DNA of 64,000 bases. Source: Arthrobacter sp. NEB 688. GTDB lineage: Bacteria; Actinomycetota; Actinomycetes; Actinomycetales; Dermatophilaceae. The notes beneath the pieces were generated by a model. That model saw nothing but the letters and a program-made list of their open reading frames with translations, did not search any database and was not told the DNA's origin. The translations under genes and the position numbers were made by a program. Below, piece after piece: positions 16,188 through 24,643 of this stretch. How positions within the stretch are numbered: the stretch's first letter is position 1; each line of letters opens with the position of its first letter. Location: the NCBI RefSeq assembly GCF_013201035.1, contig NZ_CP053707.1:2418001-2482000 (forward strand). Reading direction: 5' to 3'.

Positions 16188-16655
16188 TCAGCGCGGACGG
16201 GGGCGGCAGTAGAGCAGGAGCTCGTCGGCGAGGGACGCGCGCGCGAGGCGGGCGAGCCCGTGGAGGGAGGTCCGGTCCCTCCGCGTGGTTGCCGAGTCCG
16301 CGTCGCTGCCCGTCGTGCGCGCCCACACGGCGGCGGCGTGCTGCAGGTCCGGGGCCGTGGCGACGGCGAGCGCGGCCTGCAGCCCGCAGGTCACGGTGAC
16401 GACGAGGACGGCCGGGTCGCCCGCGGGGTCCAGCGCCCGGGCGCTGCGGGGGTCGGCGACGACCTCCCGGTGGGGGCGTCCGGTCAGGAGCTCCTCGAGC
16501 TGGGCGCAGCGGACCACCGGGTCGATGGTCGTGCCGAAGACCGGGCGCGGCGGCCGCCGCCGGCGCGCGGGGTCCCACGAGAGGCCGAGGGCGGCCGCCG
16601 CGAGGTCGTCGGCGGCGGCGAAGTAGTCGAAGCCGACGGCCCCGGGCGGCGTCAC
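16188..16655 (-). CDS. Hypothetical protein at the end of the glycosyltransferase operon
   Basis: I do not recognise this 155-residue protein. It begins TPPGAVGFDYFAAADDLAAAAL, has an Arg/Pro-rich stretch, then ELLTGRPHREVVADPRSARAL and VLVVTVTCGLQAALAVA. No signal peptide or clear membrane segment is visible. It is the last gene of the operon, 58 nt after the fusion gene. The GTG at 16655 is the first conventional start, but the frame stays open upstream (DVLSSTVTPPG), so a non-standard earlier start is possible. Coding is supported by typical third-position GC bias and by its place in the operon. Confidence 0.5.
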   Translation of the reverse strand: MTPPGAVGFDYFAAADDLAAAALGLSWDPARRRRPPRPVFGTTIDPVVRCAQLEELLTGRPHREVVADPRSARALDPAGDPAVLVVTVTCGLQAALAVATAPDLQHAAAVWARTTGSDADSATTRRDRTSLHGLARLARASLADELLLYCRPRPR

Positions 16656-16713
16656 GGTCGACGACAGGACGTCGGTGCGCCGAGGAGCTTCGCCGGGTGG
16701 CGGGCGGGAGCGC

Positions 16714-19641
16714 TCATCGTCCGGCGGCGCTCGTGGGCCGACAGCTCCCGGCGAGGACGGTCGCGGTCGTGAGCAGGTCGACGCGAGCGGAGTCGTCCTC
16801 GCGCATCGAGGTCCAGCCGTGGGCGATCCGCACGAGGGCGAGCGCCGCGTGGACCTCCAGTGCGTCCTGGCGCGGGGTGTCTCCGCCGCCGGCGACGTAG
16901 CCGTCGAGGAAGGAGCGCGCCGGCCCGGCGAAGAGCGGCGCGCTCCCGCCGCCGGTGACCCACAGCCAGGCGCACCAGTACGCGAGGTCCCGCTCGCGCT
17001 CGGCGAGCTGGAGCCGGTCGAGGTCGATGAGCGCGAGGTGGCCGACGGTCGCGTGGACGTTGCGCGGCGAGAAGTCCCCGTGGCTGGGCACGAGGTCGCC
17101 GGTGGAGGTGCCCACCCAGCGCCGCTCGATCGTCTCGACGGCGACGTCGAAGGCCGCGCGGACGCGGGCGCCCTCGCCCGGGCCGAGCGACGCGGCCTTG
17201 CGCCGCGCCGAGCGCACGAGGGCCCGCCGGTCGCGCACGCGGTGCAGGCCCGCGCCGCTGCCGTGCAGCGCGGCGAGCAGCGCGCCGGCCTCCGCCCCGC
17301 GCCGGACGGAGTCGCCGACGGACCCGCGCACGGCGAGGGCGACGCCGGGGACGCGGGCCATCACGAGGTCCCCGGACGCGGCGTCGAAGGCGAGCGGCTC
17401 GGGCATCCGCGGCGGTGACGAGGCGCCGAAGGGCGATGCCCACAGGGCGAGCATGTCGTCGTGCACGCGGGAGCCGTCGGTGCCGAGGTAGGTCTTGACG
17501 ACGACCGGACGACCGGTGCGGTCGTCGACGGCCATCCGGACCGGACGGTCCGCGTGGCCGGTCGGGACGAGGCCGCCGGCGGCCCGGGTGCGCTGCGGCA
17601 GAGGGCGGTCGGCGAGGAGGCGGAGGAGGGCGTCGCGCTCCTGCGGCGCACCGTGCCGGCTCTCGGCGAGCCCGGCGAGGCGCGCGAGGGCCAGCCGCTC
17701 CCACGACAGCAGGTCGGCCGGCACGTCACCGTAGCCCTCGAGGAACGCGTCGACGGCCGCCTCGCCCACGGGGTCGGCGCGCCGTCCGACGACGACCTCG
17801 CGGCGCAGGTGCGCGACCATGTTGCCCACGTCCAGGCCCCGGGGGGCCAGCGCCGCGTCGTCGAGGTCGATGAGGCAGACGCCGGGCTCCTGCGTGGTCC
17901 GGACGACCTGGCGCGGGTGGAGGTCGCGGTGCGACGGCACGAGCGGCCCGTCGGCCGGCGCGAGGGCGGCCTCGGCGGCGGCGATCTCGCGCACGCCCTC
18001 GGGGGCGCGGCGCAGCAGCTGCGCGCACTCGTCGGCGGTGCTCCAGCGCCGGTCGAGCGCAGCGCCGCTGTCGTGGAGGCGGCGCAGGACGCGCCCGGTC
18101 GCCGCCGCGGCGGTGACGAACGCGTCGTCCGCGAGGTCCTCCATGACCGTCCCGGGGCGGAAGGACACGACCCCGACGCAGCCGTCGGCCGAGGTGGCCA
18201 GGGAGGTCGGGACGACGTCGGCGAGCCCGGCGACCGCGAGCGCGTCGAGCCGGCGGGCGTTGCCGCGCGCGCGGGGGGAGGAGAAGGCCTTGACGACGAC
18301 GTCGACCCCGTCGAGCTCGGCGGCGAAGGTCACCCGGCGGCCGGACACCCGGCGCAGCACGGGGCCGAGGCGGACCCCGGCGAGGGATCGGTCGCGGTCG
18401 GCCGCACGGAGCGCGTCGGCCACCGGCAGGTCCTCCGGCGGGAGGTCCGCGGCCGCCCCGGCGGCGCTGCCGGGGCCGGTGCTCGCCGCCTCGAGAGCGG
18501 TGAGCACCTCGCCGACCCGGGCCCGCCACGACCAGTGCGTGCGCACGTGCTCGGCGACGCGGGCCTGAGCCGGGACCGACCCCACGGCCAGGGCGGCACG
18601 GATGCCCGCGGCGAGGTCGGTGGGGTCGCCGGGGCGCACCAGCCGGCCGACGCCGAGGCCGCCGAGGAGCGCGCGCGGCTGGCCGAGGTCGGACGCGACG
18701 ACCGGCACGCCGGCGGCGAGGTACTCGTACAGCTTGAGCGGCGAGAACGAGAAGTCCGGCAGGTCCGGGTAGGGCGCGATCGCGACGTCGGCGCAGCGCA
18801 CGGCGGCGACCGCCTCGTCGTGGGGGAGTGCGCCGGTGAGGTGCAGGCGGGAGGCCACGCCGAGCGCCGTGGCCCTCGAGGCGAGCGCCTCGCGCACCGG
18901 GCCGTCGCCGACGACGACGAGGTGCACGTCCCGGGGGAGCGCGGCCAGGGCCTCGACCGCCACCTCGACCCCGTGCCAGGGTCGCAGCGTCCCGGTGAAG
19001 ACGACGGCGCGGGCGCCGAGCGGCAGCCCGAGCCGCGCCCGGACGGCCGAGCGGTCGAGGGGGCGGTCGAAGGGCCGCGGGTCGACCCCGTTGGGCACCG
19101 TGACGACCGGCGCGTGCGGCCCGACGACCGTCCGCACCTGCGCGGCCAGCTCCTCGCTCACCGGGGCCACGAGGTCGGCGCCGGCCAGCACGGCGTGCTC
19201 GCGCTCGCGGGCCACGGCGACGTGGCCGAGGCCGCGCCAGCGCGCCTCCTCGAGGGCGAGCAGCGCGTTGACCTCGACGACGTGCCGGGCCCCGGTGGCC
19301 CGGGCCAGGCGCAGCCCGGCCGTGCCGAAGAGGGCCAGCCGCTCGTGGACGACGTCGGGGGCGAAGTGCCTGGCGACGGCCTCGCCCTCGGTGACGAAGC
19401 GCTCGACGAGGGCCAGCTTGTTGCGCTCGCGCAGCACGCCCTCGGCCTGCCCGGGGTGGGGGAGGAGGTGGGTGCGCAGCCGGGGGTGGGCCGGCGGGGC
19501 ACCGTGCCCCGCGACCCCGAGCAGCAGGACGTCGTGGCCGAGCCCGGCGTACGCCTCGGCGACGGCGCGCAGGTGCAGGGCGGCGCCTTTCGCGCCGGGG
19601 ACCCGGACGCCCTGGTCGGTGCACAGGACGAGCACCCTCAT
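16714..19641 (-). CDS. Glycosyltransferase-kinase-kinase fusion (GT4 with two APH domains)
   Basis: The 975-residue protein has three parts. Residues 1-385 are a GT-B glycosyltransferase of family 4 (TVPNGVDPRPF, VVFTGTLRPWHGVE, VVVGDGPVREAL, and PLKLYEYLAAGVPVVASD with E306). Residues ~415-680 are a first aminoglycoside/choline-kinase-like (APH) domain with ATP lysine K451, catalytic HRDLHPRQ (H571, D573; Q578 replaces the usual Asn) and metal-binding IDLDD (D592, D594). Residues ~690-965 are a second APH domain with K716, HGDFSPRN (D856, N861) and LIDLDR (D873, D875). Both kinases keep their main catalytic residues, the second more completely. It probably transfers a sugar and phosphorylates a sugar or small molecule. 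The ATG overlaps the previous gene by 4 nt. Confidence 0.85.
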   Translation of the reverse strand: MRVLVLCTDQGVRVPGAKGAALHLRAVAEAYAGLGHDVLLLGVAGHGAPPAHPRLRTHLLPHPGQAEGVLRERNKLALVERFVTEGEAVARHFAPDVVHERLALFGTAGLRLARATGARHVVEVNALLALEEARWRGLGHVAVAREREHAVLAGADLVAPVSEELAAQVRTVVGPHAPVVTVPNGVDPRPFDRPLDRSAVRARLGLPLGARAVVFTGTLRPWHGVEVAVEALAALPRDVHLVVVGDGPVREALASRATALGVASRLHLTGALPHDEAVAAVRCADVAIAPYPDLPDFSFSPLKLYEYLAAGVPVVASDLGQPRALLGGLGVGRLVRPGDPTDLAAGIRAALAVGSVPAQARVAEHVRTHWSWRARVGEVLTALEAASTGPGSAAGAAADLPPEDLPVADALRAADRDRSLAGVRLGPVLRRVSGRRVTFAAELDGVDVVVKAFSSPRARGNARRLDALAVAGLADVVPTSLATSADGCVGVVSFRPGTVMEDLADDAFVTAAAATGRVLRRLHDSGAALDRRWSTADECAQLLRRAPEGVREIAAAEAALAPADGPLVPSHRDLHPRQVVRTTQEPGVCLIDLDDAALAPRGLDVGNMVAHLRREVVVGRRADPVGEAAVDAFLEGYGDVPADLLSWERLALARLAGLAESRHGAPQERDALLRLLADRPLPQRTRAAGGLVPTGHADRPVRMAVDDRTGRPVVVKTYLGTDGSRVHDDMLALWASPFGASSPPRMPEPLAFDAASGDLVMARVPGVALAVRGSVGDSVRRGAEAGALLAALHGSGAGLHRVRDRRALVRSARRKAASLGPGEGARVRAAFDVAVETIERRWVGTSTGDLVPSHGDFSPRNVHATVGHLALIDLDRLQLAERERDLAYWCAWLWVTGGGSAPLFAGPARSFLDGYVAGGGDTPRQDALEVHAALALVRIAHGWTSMREDDSARVDLLTTATVLAGSCRPTSAAGR

Positions 19642-20831
19642 CGCCGCACCTCCGTCCAGACCCCGAGGAGCGCCCGGCCCGAGCGGTCGGGGGCGTAGTC
19701 GGCGGCGACGAGCTCGCGGCCGGCCGCGCCGAGCGCCCGCGCCGCGACCGGGTCGGCGCGCAGCTCCGCCACGGCCCGGGCCAGGGCCGGCGGGTCGTCC
19801 GGTGCGACGAGGCGGCCGGTCGCGCGGTCCCGCACGAGCTCGGGGATGCCGACGACGTCGGTGGAGACGACCGGCAGGCCACGGGCCAGCGCCTCGACGA
19901 GGACGGTGGGGAGCCCGTCGCGGTCGCCGTCGCCGTCGACCCGGCAGGGCAGCGCCACGAGGGAGGCGCGGGCGTAGGCGGCCTCGACGCCGGCGGAGTC
20001 CATCGCCCCGTGGAAGGTGACGCGGTCGGCGACGCCGAGCTCGCGGGCGAGGTCGACGAGCTCCTCGCGCAGCGGCCCGTCGCCGATGACGTCCAGGCGC
20101 ACCCAGGGGTCGTCGACCGCGGCGAGCGCGACGGCGCGCACGAGGACGTCGACGCCCTTCTTGGGGACCAGCCGGCACACGCACAGGACGGGGGCGTCGC
20201 GTCGGCCGGCGTGCACGACGTTCGGGCGACCGAGGGGGACACCGTTGCGCACCAACCGGATCCGGGTGCCCGGCAGGGTCCGCCCGAGGTGCTCGAGGTT
20301 GTACTCGGAGACGGTCACGACGGCCGCGACGCCGTCGAGGCGGCCGGCGAGCACGTCCGCGTTCTCGGTGTGGAACACGTCCTTCGCGTGGGCGGTGACG
20401 GTGACCGGCACGCCGGTCACGCGAGAGGCCACGGCCGCGACCTCGGCGGCCGCCGTCGCGAAGTGGGCGTGCAGGACGTCGGGCTGCTCGGCGAGCACCC
20501 GCTCGGCGACGAGCAGGCCGTGGGCGAGGCGACGCAGCGCGACGGCGTCGCCGGCCCGGGCGCGGGAGCGGGCCCGGCGCACCTCGCGCCAGACGGCGCG
20601 CGGCCGCCGCAGCCCGACGCGCAACGCGGTGGCCGCCCAGCCGGGTCGTCGGGGGAGGTAGCGCACCGCCGCCCGCACGTGCTGCACCTCGGCGTGGCGG
20701 GGGCCGTCCTCGGGGGCCATCAGGCTGTCGACGGAGACCTGGGCGCCGAGGGCCTCGAGGGTCGCCAGCTCGCGCACGACGAAGGTCTCGCTGAGCCGCG
20801 GGTAGCGCTTGAGGACGTAGTGGACCTTCAC
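19638..20831 (-). CDS. Glycosyltransferase family 4
   Basis: The 397-residue GT-B enzyme begins VHYVLKRYPRLSETFVVREL, typical of exopolysaccharide/colanic-acid glycosyltransferases. It has HAHFATAAAEVA, VTAHAKDVF, LVRNGVPL and VCRLVPKKGVDVLV. The donor-site segment is DGDGDRDGLPTVLVEALARGLPVVST, which carries the E-x7-E spacing element. It probably uses an NDP-sugar to extend a lipid- or small-molecule-linked glycan at the inner membrane. The GTG start overlaps the ABC transporter stop by 4 nt and its stop overlaps the fusion gene by 4 nt. Confidence 0.88.
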   Translation of the reverse strand: MKVHYVLKRYPRLSETFVVRELATLEALGAQVSVDSLMAPEDGPRHAEVQHVRAAVRYLPRRPGWAATALRVGLRRPRAVWREVRRARSRARAGDAVALRRLAHGLLVAERVLAEQPDVLHAHFATAAAEVAAVASRVTGVPVTVTAHAKDVFHTENADVLAGRLDGVAAVVTVSEYNLEHLGRTLPGTRIRLVRNGVPLGRPNVVHAGRRDAPVLCVCRLVPKKGVDVLVRAVALAAVDDPWVRLDVIGDGPLREELVDLARELGVADRVTFHGAMDSAGVEAAYARASLVALPCRVDGDGDRDGLPTVLVEALARGLPVVSTDVVGIPELVRDRATGRLVAPDDPPALARAVAELRADPVAARALGAAGRELVAADYAPDRSGRALLGVWTEVRR

Positions 20832-22630
20832 GACCGTCCTCCCGCGACGCGGCGCCGCCCGAGGTCGGTCACCGTGCCGTCGGCGGGGACCGTGGGGGCG
20901 GTCAGGCGCCGGACGACGGCGGCGTCGACGTCGGTGGGCGACCCGACCCGCACCAGGCGCCCCCGGTCGAGCACGGCGACCGCGTCGGCCGACCGGATGG
21001 TCGAGAGGCGGTGCGCGATGAGGAGCGTCGTGCGGTCCTCGGGCAGGTTGGAGAGCGCTTCCATGACGAGCTCCTCGGTGTGGACGTCGAGCGCCGAGGT
21101 CGGCTCGTCGAGGACGAGGACCGGTGCGTCGCGCAGGATCGCCCGGGCGATGGCGAGCCGCTGCCGCTGCCCGCCCGACAGGGTGCTGCCGCGCTCGCCC
21201 ACGGCGGTGTCGAGGCCGTCGGGCAGGCGGGAGGCGAACTCGTCGACGAGGGCGAGGCGGGCGGCCCGGCGCACCGCGGCGTCGGACGCCTCGACGTCGC
21301 CGAGGCGGATGTTGTCGCGCAGCGTGCCGCGCATCACGAGGCAGTCCTGGAGCACGACGGCCACCTGCGAGCGCAGGTCCGCGAGGGCGCGGCGCCGGAC
21401 GTCGACGAAGTCGAGGTGGACGGCCCCGGAGGTCGGGTCGACGAGCCGGGGCACGAGCGAGGCGAGGCTCGTCTTGCCCGCGCCGGTCGGCCCGACGAGC
21501 GCGAGGGTCTGGCCCGGCTGGACCTCGAGCGAGACGCCGTCGAGGACGGTGGTGCTGCCGTAGCGCAGGGAGACGTCGGCGAACTCGAGGTGGCCGCGGG
21601 CCCGCCGGGGGCGTACCGGCCTCGCCGGCTCGGCGACGTCGGGGAGCTCGCCGAGGACCTCCTCGATGCGCTCGGCCGCGGCCGCTCCCTTGGCCAGCGA
21701 GGTGCTGAGCCGGGAGAGGGCCTTGAGCGGCTTGTAGAGCGACCCGAGGTAGGACACGAACACGAGGAGCATCCCGAGCGTGATCTCCCCGGAGCGGACG
21801 CGCGAGGTCCCGACCCAGAGGACCATCGCGGCCGACCCCGCGGCGGTGAGGTCGACGAGCGGGCTGAAGCGGGCCTGGATGCGGGCCGACTCCAGGCCGG
21901 CGCGCAGGCTCTCGCCCGCCAGCCGGTCGAAGGTGCGGCGCTGCGTCGGCTCGAGCCCGAGCGACTGCACGAGCGGCATGGCCGCGAGGCTCTCGGAGGC
22001 GGCGGCGGCGACGACCCCGTCGGCCGCGCGGGCCGCCCGGCTGGTGCGCTTGAGCCGGACCGTCGAGCGGTGGACGGTCCACGCGAGGAGGGGGGCGAGG
22101 ACGAGCGCGACGAGGGCGAACACGACGTCCATCGCCACCATGACGGCGAACATCCCGACGACGAGCATGACGTTCGGCCCGATGACGGCGAGGGACTGCA
22201 CGAGCATGTCCTGGGTGCGGTCGACGTCGCTCGTGACGCGGTTGGCGAGGTCGCCGACGCGCGAGCGGCCGTGGAAGGCGAGCGAGAGCCGGTGCAGGTG
22301 CGTGAAGACGGTGCCCCGCAGGTCGGCCGCGAGGCGCAGCCCGGCCGAGGCGAGCACGCGGGTCGACCAGTAGTCGAGGACCGCCGCGAGCGCCACGACG
22401 ACGAGGAGCATGACGGCCGAGAGCGCGGCGACGGCCATCGGGTCCGTGATCCCGAGCACGGGGCTGGGGTCGTCGGCGAGCGCGTGGTCGACGACGAGGC
22501 GCAGGGGCCACGGCTCGGCCAGCCGGACGACGACCTCGAGCACCGCGAGGAGCGCGCCGAGGGCGAGGAGGCGGCGGTAGGGACGGACGTGCCCGGAGAA
22601 GCGGCGCAGGACCGCGAGCACCCCGCTCAT
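20828..22630 (-). CDS. ABC exporter, fused membrane and ATPase domains
   Basis: The 600-residue protein has an N-terminal six-helix exporter domain (~1-330; VRPYRRLLALGALLAVLEVV, then several long hydrophobic segments). The C-terminal ATPase has Walker A GPTGAGKTS, signature LSGGQRQRLAIARA, Walker B VLVLDEPTSALD and the switch AHRLST. Half-transporters of this type work as homodimers and export lipids, peptides or glycolipids. Between glycosyltransferase genes it most likely moves the glycosylated product across the membrane. Its ATG overlaps the upstream glycosyltransferase stop by 4 nt (ATGA). Confidence 0.92.
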   Translation of the reverse strand: MSGVLAVLRRFSGHVRPYRRLLALGALLAVLEVVVRLAEPWPLRLVVDHALADDPSPVLGITDPMAVAALSAVMLLVVVALAAVLDYWSTRVLASAGLRLAADLRGTVFTHLHRLSLAFHGRSRVGDLANRVTSDVDRTQDMLVQSLAVIGPNVMLVVGMFAVMVAMDVVFALVALVLAPLLAWTVHRSTVRLKRTSRAARAADGVVAAAASESLAAMPLVQSLGLEPTQRRTFDRLAGESLRAGLESARIQARFSPLVDLTAAGSAAMVLWVGTSRVRSGEITLGMLLVFVSYLGSLYKPLKALSRLSTSLAKGAAAAERIEEVLGELPDVAEPARPVRPRRARGHLEFADVSLRYGSTTVLDGVSLEVQPGQTLALVGPTGAGKTSLASLVPRLVDPTSGAVHLDFVDVRRRALADLRSQVAVVLQDCLVMRGTLRDNIRLGDVEASDAAVRRAARLALVDEFASRLPDGLDTAVGERGSTLSGGQRQRLAIARAILRDAPVLVLDEPTSALDVHTEELVMEALSNLPEDRTTLLIAHRLSTIRSADAVAVLDRGRLVRVGSPTDVDAAVVRRLTAPTVPADGTVTDLGRRRVAGGRS

Positions 22631-23808
22631 CGGGCACCCGCCAGGGCGGGGAGCGCGCCGGCGCCGGCGTGGGTCAGCACCCGCGCCGCGACGCGGGCCG
22701 CGCCGTCGACGTCGAGGCCGCTGCGGGCGAGGTCCCACCCGGTCTGCAGCCGGGGGCGGTCCAGGAGCCAGCGCACCTCGTCCGGCCCGGCCCCGGGGTC
22801 GAGGACGTCGGCGAGGCCGAGGCAGGCGAGGCGACCGGCCCGGATGGCCTGCTCGCGGCGGGGCGCCCGTCGCGGCACGAGGAGCGGGCGCAGGCCTGAG
22901 ACGACGGCCTCGTAGGCGGAGTTGTAGCCGCCCATCTGGACGCTGGCGGACGCCGCGGCGTAGAGCTCGGTGCAGTCGTCGCGCGGGGCGAGGACCTCGA
23001 CCCCGGCGGGGACCGTCCAGCGGGCGGCGGGGCCGCGGACGGCGACGACGTGCTCGTAGCGGGGGGTCGCGGCGACGGCCTCGAGGACGGAGGCGAGCAC
23101 GTCGCCGTCCCCTCCGCCGCCCGCGGTGACGAGGACCGTGCCGCCGGTCGCCGGCGCGAGCGGCCGCGGCGGCGCGACGGGGGCGGTGACGATGCCGCAG
23201 TAGACGGGGCGGACCGGCAGGGCGTACTCGGCGACGTGGTCGCAGATCGACGGGGAGCCGTAGACGAGGACCTCGTCGACCCAGCGCCCGGCCCCGGCCC
23301 ACTCCGGCCCGGCGAGCTCGGCGCGGACGACCGGGGGAGCGTCGAGGATGTCGCGCAGCCCGAGGAGGACCGCGGCGCCCGCGCGGCGGGCCGCCGCCAC
23401 CGCCGGCCGCAGCTCGCCCTCGATGCCGAGGGGGTGCCGGTCGACGACGAGGACGTCGGGCTGCGTCGACTCGACGACCTCGGCGAAGACCCGGGCCCGC
23501 TCGCGCAGCGTCGTGGGCAGGTCGGCCCCGCCGGTCACGTAGCGGCCGCTCGCGTCCTTGGTGACGGCCGGGACGCGCACGACGCGCACCCCGTCGGCAC
23601 CCAGCCAGGCGTGGTGGCTGGCGAGGCCGGTGACGAGGGTGACCTCCGCCGAGGGAGCGAGCGCGCGGACGGCGGCGGCGATGCGGGAGTTGCGTCGGGC
23701 GTGGCCGAGGCCGAAGCCGTCGTGCGAGACCAGGACGACACGTGGAGCCCGGCCGGCCCTCTGCAGCAGGGGGGTCGCCTCGGGGCGGGGCGGGCTCCAC
23801 GTGTCCAT
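22627..23808 (-). CDS. MurG-like glycosyltransferase (COG4671-type)
   Basis: The 393-residue protein has VVLVSHDGFGLGHARRNSRIA at the N-terminal Rossmann fold, VTAGGGGDGD in the middle, and QMGGYNSAYEAVVSGLRPLLVPRR at the donor site, as in the MurG/GT28-like group of predicted glycosyltransferases. The acceptor is not known. As first gene of the operon it may transfer the first sugar. Its start is set by a leaderless -10 box, with TACGGT 7 nt before the ATG. Confidence 0.82.
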   Translation of the reverse strand: MDTWSPPRPEATPLLQRAGRAPRVVLVSHDGFGLGHARRNSRIAAAVRALAPSAEVTLVTGLASHHAWLGADGVRVVRVPAVTKDASGRYVTGGADLPTTLRERARVFAEVVESTQPDVLVVDRHPLGIEGELRPAVAAARRAGAAVLLGLRDILDAPPVVRAELAGPEWAGAGRWVDEVLVYGSPSICDHVAEYALPVRPVYCGIVTAPVAPPRPLAPATGGTVLVTAGGGGDGDVLASVLEAVAATPRYEHVVAVRGPAARWTVPAGVEVLAPRDDCTELYAAASASVQMGGYNSAYEAVVSGLRPLLVPRRAPRREQAIRAGRLACLGLADVLDPGAGPDEVRWLLDRPRLQTGWDLARSGLDVDGAARVAARVLTHAGAGALPALAGAR

Positions 23809-23815
23809 GGCCGGA

Positions 23816-23821
23816 ACCGTA
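23816..23821 (-). promoter_or_regulatory. -10 box TACGGT of a leaderless promoter for the glycosyltransferase operon
   Basis: On the minus strand TACGGT is followed by a 7-nt spacer and the ATG at 23808. No other promoter is apparent inside the operon, where the first four genes overlap by 4 nt each. Confidence 0.5.
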
Positions 23822-23897
23822 GGTTCACCCGCCGTCCACCCACCATTGGCCCTTGGCCCACCCCGACCTGTCCGGAGGTACTACGCCCCCGGCCGGT

Positions 23898-24293
23898 TCA
23901 GGGCGCCAGCGCGGCGACGACGACGGCGGCGAGCACCCGGGCCGCGCGGTACGTGACGACCATCCCCGACGCCCCGGCGGCGAGCGCGTCCCGGCGCAGC
24001 GCGGCCGTGTCGAAGGCGCTGGTCAGGACCACGGCGAGGCCGTCGGTGCCCACGAGGTGCCGGCACAGGTCGAGGCCGCTGCCGTCGGGCAGCCGGACGT
24101 CGGCGACCACCACGTGGGGCCGCAGGAGGAGGACCTGCGCGGCGGCGTCGGCCGACGTCGCGCACTGGCCGGCGAGCTCGAGGCCGGGGGTGGCCCCGAG
24201 GACGGTCGCGAGCTCGGACCGGACGAGCGTCCGGCCGTGGACGAGGAGGACGCGGGCGGACGGGCGGCCCGCGGGATGGTCCTGCTGCGCCAC
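23898..24293 (-). CDS. Orphan receiver domain with degenerate active site
   Basis: This 131-residue protein is a response-regulator receiver domain with no output domain. The phosphoacceptor D65 in VVVADVRLPDGSG and the switch Thr T91 are present. The acidic pair that binds magnesium, normally DD after the first strand, is H19-G20 (VLLVHGRTLVRSEL), and the conserved Lys is replaced by T114 (GMVVTYRAA). The first strand looks like that of NarL-type regulators, but the HTH is missing. Such domains often act by protein-protein contact without phosphorylation. The GTG follows a near-perfect GGAGGAG. It lies 89 bp upstream of the glycosyltransferase operon on the same strand, so a regulatory link is plausible. 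Confidence 0.78.
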   Translation of the reverse strand: MAQQDHPAGRPSARVLLVHGRTLVRSELATVLGATPGLELAGQCATSADAAAQVLLLRPHVVVADVRLPDGSGLDLCRHLVGTDGLAVVLTSAFDTAALRRDALAAGASGMVVTYRAARVLAAVVVAALAP

Positions 24294-24400
24294 GGCGCTC
24301 CTCCGTCCCGGCAGGCGCGGCGCCTGGCGGCCGTCAGCGTAGACCGGCTCGTGGGGGCCGTTCGCCGGTGGGTCGGCGCACTCCTCGCGGTGGTCGCGGA

Positions 24401-24439
24401 TCCCACCGGTCGGAGGGTCGCAGGACCTGACCGGTGGGA
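24401..24439. repeat. Inverted repeat (11-bp arms, 17-nt loop)
   Basis: TCCCACCGGTC (24401-24411) is the exact reverse complement of GACCGGTGGGA (24429-24439). It could be a terminator for the MFS transcript or a regulator site. Confidence 0.6.
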
Positions 24440-24444
24440 GAGGT

Positions 24445-24470
24445 CGGTACCCCGCACGTGCGGGGTACCG
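24445..24470. repeat. Perfect 26-bp palindrome
   Basis: The half-site CGGTACCCCGCAC (24445-24457) is followed directly by its exact reverse complement, with no spacer. Length and perfection make chance unlikely. A dimeric or tetrameric DNA-binding protein, or a cruciform structure, is possible. Confidence 0.7.
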
Positions 24471-24643
24471 GTGCCCCGGAAGATCGTGGCGTGCAGTGGC
24501 TCGGGGGACCCTCGTGACATCCGGGCAACGTCGCGCGCAGGTCGGGCTCAGGACGGTGGTCGGCACGGGGTGGCGAGAGTTCTTCGGACGAACCGGCAGG
24601 GCGCCTGCGACGACGAGGGACGCCTGCGCAGGCTGTCCCGCCG

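Larger units (their letters stand above)
24294..24643. other. 350-bp intergenic region upstream of the receiver gene
   Basis: No convincing gene is seen here. It holds an 11-bp stem-loop (24401-24439) and a perfect 26-bp palindrome (24445-24470). It would contain the promoter of the receiver gene and the end of the MFS transcript. The -10 box could not be placed with confidence. Confidence 0.6.

Noticed and set aside
19638-23808. Glycosyltransferase-ABC region as a classic capsule or O-antigen locus
   Set aside because: No Wzx/Wzy, initiating sugar-phosphate transferase, chain-length regulator or two-component Wzm/Wzt pair is present.
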